A stretch of DNA of 64,000 nt from Setaria digitata (lineage: Eukaryota; Nematoda; Chromadorea; Rhabditida; Setariidae), in contig RCAB01000021.1 of NCBI GenBank assembly GCA_003640385.1, forward strand, positions 248,001 to 312,000. The letters run 5' to 3'. A program made the translations under genes and the position numbers. The notes under the pieces are model-generated. The model ran no database searches. It worked only from the letters and a program-made list of their open reading frames with translations, and was not told the origin of the DNA. Positions 24,133-35,247 of the stretch are shown here, in pieces (positions within the stretch are counted from its first letter, which is position 1; every line of letters starts with the position of its first letter).

Positions 24133-24193
24133 CATGCTAACGAAGAAGTGCACTCTTNAGTTAATGGCCATGCTAACGAAGAAGTGCACTCTT
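24133..24193. repeat. 25-bp direct repeat around a single N
   Basis: CATGCTAACGAAGAAGTGCA followed by CTCTT occurs at 24133-24157 and again at 24169-24193, with an N at 24158 between them. It is the third join of this type in the window. Confidence 0.8.
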
Positions 24194-24646
24194 CCACTAA
24201 CGGAAGCTTTATCAATCAATCGATCAACTCGTCATCTCAAATAAGTGAAATTCAACTAATAGAGGATTATCCATCTTGGCCATCCGTCCAGATCGATCTA
24301 TCCAATCATTTGGAGAGAAGAGAAGTCACTTAGTACTTACTTAAAAAAGGGGGCAAGTTGGTGGTGGGAGCAAGCGAACTTTTCTTGGATATCCTGAACA
24401 AACTTATTTCCTCTCTCTCGAAAAAGAGAACTTCTACACAACTCACTGGTATTCCTCTGAGATATCTCAGGCCATGTGAAGTGTCAAGTAATGCAGTAAG
24501 ACTTTCGTCGAAGAAGATTCAGCAAGACTGTGTGGAACTTTTTTGCGAATTTATTTCATCAACATTAAAATAGAGAAAAGAACTAATTTCAATGTTCTAC
24601 GCTTCAAACAACACATCTCACGCATTTCTTTCACATTCCAAATATT

Positions 24647-24679
24647 CGTGACCACGTGAGGCGTGAGCACGTGGTCACG
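24647..24679. promoter_or_regulatory. Perfect 12-bp palindrome with two CACGTG E-boxes
   Basis: CGTGACCACGTG (24647-24658) and its exact reverse complement CACGTGGTCACG (24668-24679) flank a 9-base spacer. Each arm contains the E-box/G-box core CACGTG. Outside the arms, ATTCCAA occurs on the left and its complement TTGGAAT on the right, each a few bases away, making a longer imperfect palindrome. A paired bHLH-type site or a hairpin-forming element are both possible. Confidence 0.6.
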
Positions 24680-26527
24680 TTGGTTGGAATATTCGAATAG
24701 GTGCAACCGAGAACACATATGTTGTTTGGGATGTTACTGAATCTAGAAGCTTTCATTCACTTGACAAATCACCGGTAAATTCAGGTACCAGAACAGTGGC
24801 AGGCAATGAGCTAGTTATATTTTAGATCTGTATTATTAACTAAGGCATTAACTAATTAAAAGGTACTAGAGTGAAAGACAACCCACAGTAACACAAGGAG
24901 TTTACGATCCCTCGAAGTGATGAATATTAGCCTAGTCAAAGGTTCGTGTCAATATGATATGATGCCGCACCGGAATTTATTTTCTGCTTTGTTTTACGGG
25001 GTTTACACGTCGCACTCACGTGACATCTTTCAGTCTGCATCTTCAAGGAAAAATGTCATCTCGCCTGAACGATAGTATAATGAAAAAAACAATAAAATTA
25101 GGACCACAAATGGCTTTTCCACTTTCAGTTACGTTTTCAGTGTGTGTTACAATAAGCTAAGGTGGAAATCTCGGCCTAAATTACTTACTTCAGCCAGAAT
25201 TCAGACGTTTCTCTGATGGAAAAAAATATCTTCCTATTATTCAGTGGAAGAGCTGCTGCTTAGTTCAGCAACGAGTTGTTTTGGTCGAAGATGAATTGGT
25301 ACCATTTGAAGGCAAACAACTATCTCAATGATTTTTGTTCAATCTTTTAAGGAAAAGGACGTTTACGATGAAAAGCACTGCAATAATACGTCTTTTTATT
25401 TCTGGCACTTAGTGGGCAAAATCTCAATGGACTGCCAACTTGGAATATAACCTGATTTAAATACTCGACATGATTAAGGTTAAATCAATCTTGCTCCATG
25501 AGAAGGTCTCTATTAGGATCTACAAAATCGAAACAGCCCGATACTTAGTAGGCGATAACTTCACAAAATCACACTCATTAAGTTGAAGATTTGACCATGA
25601 ATTTGAAATAAGTTTATTAGCTAGCTTACTACAGCTTTGTTTGTATTTCTAATTCATTTGTCTTCCTGTTTAATTTACTGCATTTAAAATTGCATTCTAA
25701 ATTTTTATCAGAGACATTAGTTTTGAACAAAGTTCCTCCTAAAAAAAGCCCAAAAGAAAAGTATTTCATTTAACATATCGAACGTCATTTTCTATCATAT
25801 CATCATCCTTCAGCTTTTCCTTTAATTTCGCTAAATTCATCACTTAAAATAAGGAAAAAAAACTCTTATTTCATTTTCTTCTTTCTCTCTGAAAGACACG
25901 ACTGGTATTTACAAAGTTTAATTTTTGTTTCCTTAACATTTATGAAGTTAAAAATAACAAGCTGAAGGAGAGAAATTATGCTAACAATTTAATTATGGTG
26001 TTGAAAAAGTATATCGCAGTGTAAGTGATATATTATGTCATAAATTTATGAAGTTTTATGATGGTAAAGCAGAAATAAAATCAAAAAAGGTAAAAAAACA
26101 GAAGAGAATAAAAGATAGAAGGTGAAAGATTGATTAATTGGTCCCCCAATTCATATAAACTTTTAACACTTAAGGAAGTGTTTGAAGAAAATATAATTCA
26201 AACAGTTTCAAACTTCAAATTAAATGAAAGAGCTTTAATTAATTATGCTACATTTAAACGTATAGAATAATACTGCGAAGAAAAATTTGACAATAGCAAT
26301 AATCAAGTACGAAATTACGATGATTAGTTATATTATTAGAGATTTACTCAACTGCTTTTTAATTATCACTCTCAACACTTTTGTCTTCTTCTGTACGTAT
26401 TTTTTGCGAAAAAAGCAATTAAACATCTGTGTAATGATGGTTGCAGGATTGCTAATTATCAAAAGCAGTTCCATTCCTTTTTTTATCAGTACCTGCGACT
26501 GGTAACTTATCAGTGGTTTGAAGAGCA

Positions 26528-26649
26528 TATAAAAGGTATATTAGTCTGTGCTATGTGCACTGCACCACACACAGTAGTATGGAAGATCTGTCAGCCGAGA
26601 ATGAACTTAAGTATCCAGATCAAAACGGAACATACTAAACAGCAATAAA
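26528..26649 (+). other. Possible mini-gene: TATA box, 19-aa ORF, AATAAA
   Basis: TATAAAAG at 26528-26535 is followed by an ATG at 26579, a 19-codon ORF (MEDLSAENELKYPDQNGTY) ending at 26638, and AATAAA at 26644-26649. The order and spacing fit a tiny RNA polymerase II unit, but each element is common by chance in AT-rich DNA. No homologue is known to me. Confidence 0.25.
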
Positions 26650-27624
26650 GCTGATTATCCGCACCACAACAATCCGGCTGTGTATTAGCATATTACCAGA
26701 TTGTCTCACATATCTGCCTACCTGCTATTGTATAATTCCATGTCATATTATAGGGGACGATAAAGCTTTACTTTCAGTATTCCAGCATTATCTTCTTTTC
26801 CTTTTATCCAAACATATCCCTCCTGGAAGTGATATGTCCTAAACCAGAAGCTTATCACATGGAAATACCACTTCCGAATACTTCTTGGTAATTGCACAGA
26901 ACAGTCAACGCTTCCAGCAACGTCCCATCTATTTCATGCCACTTGCGAAACATGATTCGAGTACGGCTAACACTTCGAAACTTTTCAGTTCTAGATGATT
27001 CGTGTCACAATTTTACAGACTATCCTTTCTTAACATATTATATACCACGAAACGACAATTAATCCTTTCCTTCTCTTTATGCAACTCAAAAAAAAAAATG
27101 CTATATAACCGCATATAAAAACAGAAAGTAATACATTTCATTTCCAATGAAGGAGGCCTACGCTAGTTAAATGCGCGTCACTGAAGTTCGTCAAGGAGAT
27201 AGTATTGGGAAAGCTTGCGGTACAGAAACGAATGATTTACTATGCAAAACTAATCGACATTTTACAGGGAAAAAAATCTACGAAAATTTAGCTATTCTAT
27301 CCATGAAAAAAGGAATAGGAAATATGTCTGCAAACTGGAAACCGTAACAGCACTCTGTGCAGCTGGTATGATTCATAATGAATAATAACAATTTCAGGTG
27401 TGTAAAAAATTTATAGTAAAAAGCTTTTTTCACTCAGTAAACAAGTTTTTCACCCGCGGTAGTTTCTCTACAGCGTACACATTGTAACATGCTATGCTGC
27501 ATGAAGTAATAAGTACTTTCTCTCGGACACTTGCTCAAAAGCTAATCGATTTTTAAGAATCATTTTAAAAAAAAGTCGTTTTGTAATTATGCGAACAGAC
27601 AAAAATCGAAAGACAGAAACTACA

Positions 27625-27630
27625 GTTTAT
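27625..27630 (-). terminator. Candidate polyadenylation signal of aldolase
   Basis: TTTATT on the plus strand (AATAAA on the minus) lies about 290 bases past the stop codon, a plausible 3' UTR length. Confidence 0.4.
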
Positions 27631-27918
27631 TATCAAAATCAATGATAGAATTTGCCAGAACTAGCACAAAGTATCACGCAATCGATGATTTAATAGTACC
27701 AAAAGATCTAACGCTTATAACTTCTATTGACAACATTCTATGGAAGATTAACTGAGAATTGATTTACCGAATAACGAATTCATGGCACGACCAAAACTAC
27801 AAGATTTTATAAATTACCCAGTACAGGAGATCGAAATAATTCTAATTACTTTTTCTTTTCATTTTTTTGGATCATTTTTAAAACGAGAGAACGCAATCAG
27901 GGAGAGAATGCAGACCGT

Positions 27919-30624
27919 TTAGTAGGCGTGATTGGCAACATAAAGGTTTTGCGCTGCTGCACCAGAACCTGCACCTCCTGTATATTTGCCCAGTTGTGCA
28001 AGCGAATTTGCTTCCGCACGTTTCAAAAATGCTTCTTTAGCAGCTTGAATATTCTCTGACTTACCACCCCAAGCTGCAAGCGCCGATGCCTGCAGTGCCC
28101 GACCATAGCTAAATGTCAACGCCCACGGCTTTTTACCCTGAAAGTGGCTAAGAAATTACGAGATGAAACTTTAAAAGAAACAAAAAAAAAAAAAATTGGG
28201 AATGATAACTATAACTCTACTTTTTTTTTTTTTTTTTTTTAAAGGCTTTCCTGATATTTCCATCTCTCTTTCTCTCTTATTCCTCTACAAAACAAGATAA
28301 ACAATGGATTGCAATTACAGATACATTAGAAAATGCGATAAATCCAATGCGAATCTACTGAAATGTTACAAGGAACGCCTAATTTGAATATCACGCGATT
28401 TTTTTACTCGCTTCACCTTCATAAAAACCTTTCCTCGACTGCTCTTAGCTATCAGCAGAATCATGCTAATAGTTTTCGGTCCTAGTCTAAAAAATCATTA
28501 GACAAGTGAAATGTACCGGGAACTGGTTGATAGCATTCAAATTAAGCGTTGCATCTTCCTCAGATTGTCCACCAGAAAGAAAAACGACACCTGGCACAGC
28601 TACAGGAACTGTGCGCTGGAGAGCGGTAACGGTTGCTCGTGCAATATCTTCATGTGAGCACTGTCCCTTGAACTGCATTCCTGAAAAAAAAAAGGAAAAA
28701 AAAAAAAATTAACAAAGAAAATGAAACCTGCAAGCATCCACCTTCTTCACTTTACGATACGATATTCAAGAATCCCCAACATTAATTACATCAGTTCTAA
28801 CACTACTCACTCACTATCTTATGCTTATGTTCCATTTCAGTCATTAATAATTCCAAACAACTTACCCGGCATACACATGTTCGGTTTCAGCAGCGTTCCT
28901 TCCAAGTAAACATGATGATCAATTAGTGCTTTGTAAGTATAAGAGAGGACAAGTTCTGTAACCTTTTGACACCGATCAAGATCGTGTTCACCATCTGGCA
29001 AAGTTTCGGGTTCTACAATTGGTACCAAACCATGCTGTTGACAAATTGAAGCATAGCGAGCCAATACCTAAAAGATTTTGGAGTTTAAAACAGAATTTCA
29101 AACATGGTGGTAAAATACGATGCGTAGGAGAAGTGCTGCAATACAGTAATCAATGCATAACTGTAAAAAAACAATATTTTTTTCATTTCGGTTCCTGTGT
29201 TGTGAATTGTTCATTAGCAACTTAATTAAATAATCACCATCTTGAATCAGATTTTTCTGATTACCAACATTACCACTGAAATTCCGCTCATGCAAACCAA
29301 ACAAAACCCAGATAAAAAGTAAAGAAAAGCTCTTACTTCAGCAATTTCAACTAAAGCCATGTGACTAGGTGTTGTTGCACCAATTTTATGTACGCAACGC
29401 CATTTAGCAAATTGTGCTCCATCCTGAAATTGTTTTCTTGGAATGAAATATCGTTGTAAATACGATAAGAAACATGAAAATAGTAAAAAGTCTTATTAAA
29501 ACGCATACAGAAAGAACCATATATGGAAAAGAAGACCTTCTTGTACTGAGCACATCGGCTGTTCAAATCATCCAGGCCCTGGGTGGTACCTTCACCGACG
29601 GTGCCTGCCATTGGAATAACACCTTTATCAACCTAAGCAAAATAAAAAGTTAAAGAAATAAAAGAAAGAACCAGGATAAAAGGGAAAAAAGTAAGCGCAA
29701 CTAGCTAAGTGCTTCTAGGTATAGTGTTTTCGATATACATTATTTGCTAAGACTGCCAAGCAAATAAGTACCAAAACTATTGAACCAAACAGGAAATACG
29801 CATCAATATGACCACATATCCATTTTTCGAAAAATAAACTCATAATGTCACCAGTTAATAATGTCAAATTATTGTCAGTGAATCCTAAAGTACCAATGGG
29901 GTATGTTAAACATGATTTCAGTCCCATTACTTTAAATCAATGGAACAACAGGCTAAACAAAAACTGTCTCACCTTGATGCCCGGCAAAATACCCTTCTTT
30001 TGAAGGATTTGAACGAATGGAGTGCCGTCATCCCCTTTCTGGTAGAAAGTCTCATGGAACATAATAACACCAGAAATGTATTTACTCATTTCATCACCAG
30101 ATGTGAACAGAAGCTGAAAGATTTTCCGATGAGTTCTTTTTAGGAACAAATTGGTCATAGGAAAAAACAAAAACTTGTAAAGATACTCGTTACGGTAACC
30201 CGATAAAGATTTTACAGACAGACAATGAGACAACACAAAGCTACGAATTGCAATTTAATTAGAAATATAACCTGACGGTATAAACGTCGATTCTCCTCAA
30301 CATTTTCAAGCCCAATCGGTTTCAGTTTTTTGTCCATACTTCCTAAAAATTATTTTACGTCGCCTCATTCTTGAGATGCAGACGTTTTAACTAATCACAT
30401 ATACATATTGCTCCAATCCTACAAACTCCTACGAAAAGTAAAGATGAACTAACGCTCCCCATCAACTCTTTGTGGAAGAGGAGAAGGAAGAGAAAAATGA
30501 GTTTTTACGTACCAGTACTTTCATCGGCAGCCAAAATACCTTTACCCGGTGTCACAATTTGATTAGCAATTTGTCGCAATTCATCTTCTTGCGCTTTTGT
30601 TAAAAACTGCGAGTATGAAGTCAT
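27919..30624 (-). CDS. aldo: Class I fructose-bisphosphate aldolase
   Basis: This is the glycolytic enzyme that reversibly splits fructose 1,6-bisphosphate into dihydroxyacetone phosphate and glyceraldehyde 3-phosphate in the cytosol. Exons: 30624-30513, 30342-30272, 30113-29973, 29632-29537, 29423-29337, 29067-28866, 28680-28517, 28137-27919. All phases close and the product is 363 aa, the standard length. Visible landmarks: [11 protein letters not shown] near the N-terminus, the MFHETFYQK segment, the W-containing KWRCVHKIG segment, and [14 protein letters not shown] with the Schiff-base lysine (LLKPN). [19 protein letters not shown] and the C-terminal ANHAY, whose last tyrosine takes part in catalysis, follow. 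An acceptor (ttgttacag) ends only 4 bases before the ATG, which suggests trans-splicing or a 5' UTR intron. Confidence 0.97.
28182..28240. repeat. Facing poly-A and poly-T tracts in aldolase intron 7
   Basis: An A run near 28182-28195 and a T run near 28221-28240 are about 25 bases apart, so they could pair as a hairpin. They lie wholly within the intron before the last exon. Confidence 0.7.
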
Positions 30625-30628
30625 TCTC

Positions 30629-33600
30629 TGTAACAATAACCAGTAATTAATTGCTATATCCATGATAACAAACAACATAAGTATACCAAATTTCTATGAG
30701 GTACAAAAACATATTTACAACCACAGAAGCATTCAAACACTACAAAAATAATTACATCAATTATAGGATAATTAACTATGATGATGATTATCACTACTGA
30801 GTTTAATTTATTCAGCAATACGTCCTACTACAAAACTGCGTGTAGTAACATCTACTGAATTTTAACAAAACCGAATTTTCTTTAGTGGAAATATTGTTAA
30901 ATCATTTAAAGAGCACCTTCTCCAATAAGAATAAATATCATTTTCTTTACATGCAAAATACCCTAATAACTTAGCATAAATTGAAGGTGCAAGATTACAA
31001 CTTTAAAAAAGCAGTTAGGAATAAAGTTATAAGTGTGAATTTATAAAATGGATGACAAAGCAAAGCTAACAAAAATAAAAATAATTGCATGTATATTGCA
31101 AAAAAAAACAGAAGTATATAAATCAATATAAACAGAAGTTATCACGAAGAAGGAATTAATAAAATAAACAGCAAATTATTATTAGTATAGAAGTCATCCT
31201 TCCTTGTTTCTGAATTAAAAGAAAAAAAAAAAAAAAAAAAAGAAAGGAACAAAAATCTGACAAGATTCCAAAACTCTTCTGCCAACAATCAAGAAATGAT
31301 ACTTCGACAAAATAATATAAAAAATTTGCTTCAACTAATTACTCTCTTTTTTTCCAGTGTACCCTAAGAAAAGGGCAAGGTCCAAAAATAGAAAAAAAAA
31401 AAATAGATAAATAGAAAAACCCGTCCTTCTCTTCTCTTTCCATTTCATCCAACAAATTAAAATGAAAGGATCTCAACTGCAAATACCAATATTCTGTACC
31501 ATAATGTTATCAGTCAGCAACAAAAAAAACAGATGTAATTTCATATTTATAGGAAATTGCCCGATGATAAATAAAAAAAAATCTGTCATTCTTTAATTTT
31601 TTAGCTTTTAGTCTGAGATAGAACAAAAAGGCAATCTCTCTTAGTATTTGTTCAACTTACGAGTGACCAGTTAATTAATGTAATGTACCAAAGTAAGAAT
31701 AAGCACTGAAAACACTGACATTTCACCGTTTATCGGAAAATCAACATACAGTATGGTACAAGCAAAGTACAAACATTACTAAACCTCTTACTGGTAATAA
31801 TCGTTGATAAATAAATTAAATCATTGCAAGGAGGGGTATAAGAACGAGTTTGAAAAGTCACTGATTGTTGCCCTTGGAAAGATCAACGAATCCTGAAGGA
31901 AAGTCATAAAAATGTTCTCAGTGCTGGTTACACCTTTGTATCATTATTTGACAGTCACCGATATCACGTTTAAATTTACAAATGTTTCCATACCGTTAAT
32001 ATGTCCTGCAACATTTTACAAAATTTCATTTCCAAATAATACCAAAACGCGCGCACTTCCTAATCGGATGTCACATAAATTGCACAACTACTAGTTCCCG
32101 TGGTTGACGTGTGGAATAACTAACAACAGACCCTTCTACCTAAGCAAACTTTTCTTCCTAGTCTATGCGAGAGCAGAGTACACACAAACCGATTTCCAAC
32201 ACAGCGAGCATTCGGCACATACACACAGCACAGCACATCACACCACAGTCACTTCAAAACAAATTTCAGCTCACTTCAACCGCTGCCGCTGCCGCTACCA
32301 CTGCTGCGGTAGTACCACTGATCTGAGCAAAAGCAGGAACAGGAGTCGAACTGCTCCTATTCCTCAGGATACTGCTAAGGTAGAGAATAGTTCGAATGCA
32401 TTTACACCACAAATGAGAGAGTAAACAAGGATTGAAATGCCTATCTGCCTGAAAGCAGCAGGAAACCTCAACATCCACCACATTCAAAAGTAAACACTGA
32501 GAGGAGGCTTGTGCTTGTATAGTCCAAAGACAACAAACAAACTGAGAAAGCATGGATCATTTCAAACTGCTGGAATAATAAGCAATTTGGAGAGTGAACA
32601 ACTCGTTACTTGGCAGTGAATAAAATGAACAAAGGGAGAAAACGATACGCCATCGTAGTCTGAGGACACCGGACAGGCTCCACTCTATTCAGCCAAAACA
32701 CCTAAGTCTCGAGCTCGAGGAGGTTTCATGCCGCTGACACCTGAAGTTAGCAAACAAGCCTTAACTTTCTAGAAGCCTCGAGAAGGTCGACCGAGCTGGA
32801 AGCTAACGAGTGGCGCTCACTACACTCACCCTCAAGCATTCAATGATGCACCACCCTCTGGCCACGGTGCTCCTGTGCACGCACGTATCTTCAGTCACAC
32901 ACCACAAAACATCATCCACACGTGCGTGTATGTACGTGCATTGTGTTCTGCTTCTGTCTAGGTAGTATGGAGAGAAGTACGTAAGGAAGGTGGTGAAAAG
33001 ATACTGACGTGATGTGCAGAGCAGACAGAGAGAAAGTTGGGGAAAGGAAGAGACTGGGAGAAAAAGAGTACCTTATGGTGGGAAAAGATAACAGAAAGCC
33101 GAAGTTGCCTCTGAAGAAGAAAAGGACAGTGATGAAAGAGTGAGGAACTGATCAATAGGGAAAGAGAATGAGCTCGATCGAATAAAAGTAACAAGCAACA
33201 CAACCGTCGCTCTCTCTCTCTGTCGATAGAGGTGACGTAATGGGAATCGAGGGGAAGCGGGGGAACGGGAGGGCGCGGGAATGGCGGAACGTGGAAGAGC
33301 CGAGAGACGGGAGAGTGGCGGAAGGAGGGTGCGGAAGAGTGAGGACGGAAAAGTGGTGGGACGCGAAGTAGCGGGACAGCAGGCGCACTGCTTCGTCGGG
33401 TTCAGTAGTCTGCGAAGAAGTGGGATGGGGATGACAGGGCGGAATGCGGTTGTTGCGAGGGGGAGACCGATGGCTCGCTACCGCGGTGTCTTGTTCCCCC
33501 AGAGTACTACCCGGACTCTCTACCATTACACTCCCTCAGTTTCATCTGTGAATTGCATCTACCTAGCTGGCACCAATATGGCATGCTGAACTTAAAACTA

Positions 33601-35247
33601 ACTGATTAATAAATTCTAATTAACCAATCATCGTAAGATGAGGGTAGCAGACATATTCTATCATCGCACTTAAAATCCCAGCAATAATTCAGAATGACGT
33701 GTGTTCACCGGATTACCCAGATCTCTGGGTCCTAATGAATGTTTACTCATCCACACCTGAGTCTCAGTCCTTTCCTACGTGGAACTATTTATTGTATGTT
33801 TTACTCTAGAGTACCTTAACTGTTCAGATTGGTTCTTCAAGGAAATACCGTACTACATGATGCTCTGGCATATTGACGAGTTTGCAGTCTAGAATTAAAT
33901 GAATGAAGTGCTGAGAGCCATGTTATACGTGCCAAGCCATGTTAGATAGATCTTTATGCTGAAATAGGAGACTAATCCTTCCCTCAGTCTCCCTTCATTC
34001 TCCACTGAACAGGTTCGACGGAGCAGACGACTTCTTCCCTTCATCCAGTAGCTCCTTGTAGGGATCAGATGAATAACGCGTAATTCAAGCAGAAGTCATC
34101 ACTGCACAAGGTTAAAAATGAGGAAGGTAAACTGGAAGACCAACCGGAGGAGCTACTCGTGAATTAGTAAATGATACCAACTGACTCGTTTCTCTCATTC
34201 CTTACATTTTTAAGTCGTCGGGAATTCGAAGTTTTTATAAAAAGGAAAAAGAAAAGAAACAGTTCGGTTAACTGGCCTTAGATAAACGAAGCGGAGACGA
34301 CAGGAAAACTATTTTTGTCCACTGAAAACCGGCATGGAATGAATGAAAAGTTAACAGCCGCTCAATATTTTGAGAAATGCTCTCCGTTAACACGACAGTG
34401 CAGAAAAAGGACGACTACCTGGCAAACCCTCCAGGAAAAGGTCGTGCAGCTTCCTTCGCACTTCACTGATGCATATAGCAGATTGTAACTCAAGAGAAAA
34501 CTTCGCTCCTCGGAAGAAGACACACTTCAAATCTCAGCGCATTATTTCAATCGGAAAAACAGCTGCAGGCTTTCTCTCCAACCAGTACGAATGAACCATA
34601 GACGCCATGTGCAACCACCTTATCCAGATAATTTTTGTCGGAATTATGACATCCGCAAGTTGAGAATTACTGCCCCATGCATACTTTGTTGTGAATCAGT
34701 GATCTAGCAAGCATAAAACACGTCTGTTCCCTACTTCCTCCTCTGGTACGAAAACCATGTAGAAGCAGCAGGAAATAACAAAACAAAGTTTTATTTCTCA
34801 TGACCCATACAGAAAACACAAAAATTAAGTGACAACGAAAAGTAATAATATACTAAGAGTCTGTGCTGCAGTTGAAAAATAAGTACAACTCCTGAAAAAG
34901 GACATCAATACTTGAGAGTACACAGCTGCCATTTTTTTTTAGAAATCCAAAACCCTCACTTTCCTCTCATTAAACTATTTTCTTCCTCCACCTCTTCCCA
35001 ACCTATAAATAAAAATAAATAAGAGATCCAAGATTACCTTGGCAATCAATAAATACAATAAATAAACCGGGAAGTGACTTCAAAACAACTGTCGCATTCG
35101 ATGCCTATGCCTCAAACTACCTCTGGTACTTCAGAAATGAAACACAAGCTCACAGTACTACGTTAACTTAAATTTGCAGAAAGGCCAAGCTATTAAAATT
35201 AAAAATTGCAAGTGACAAGTCAAATAAAGGACATCTTCAGTCGATAG
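30629..35247. other. Intergenic region between aldolase and MED1
   Basis: The left end is the promoter side of aldolase; the right end is the 3' flank of MED1. No exon is recognised. Around 33.2-33.6 kb the sequence becomes GC- and purine-rich, which opens overlapping long frames on both strands (33281-33589 +, 33152-33526 -) without family resemblance. An A tract lies at 31219-31240. TTTATT near 34790 may be the MED1 polyadenylation signal on the minus strand. Confidence 0.55.

Larger units (their letters stand above)
13760..27600. other. About 14 kb gene-poor region upstream of sup-26
   Basis: I found no exon with a recognisable product on either strand. Open frames such as 14490-14711 (+), 14849-15295 (-), 16269-16643 (+), 16819-17196 (-) and 21930-22310 (+) show no family resemblance, conserved motif or consistent splice pattern. 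Part of this may be long 5' introns and UTR of sup-26, which has no start codon in its visible 5' exon. Contents noted: (GAT)n at about 16329-16350, CT/GA tracts (14263-14280, 22069-22083, 22245-22271), an assembly-join duplication at 24133-24193, a CACGTG palindrome at 24647-24679 and a TATA/ORF/AATAAA cluster at 26528-26649. Confidence 0.55.

Noticed and set aside
26287..26505. Hydrophobic 72-codon ORF that resembles a membrane protein
   Set aside because: Ile/Phe/Leu-rich because the DNA is AT-rich; the opposite strand has an equally long frame and there is no conserved motif.
33281..33589. Arg-rich plus-strand ORF and its antisense 124-codon partner
   Set aside because: Explained by the purine-rich, GC-rich composition; no splice context or homology.
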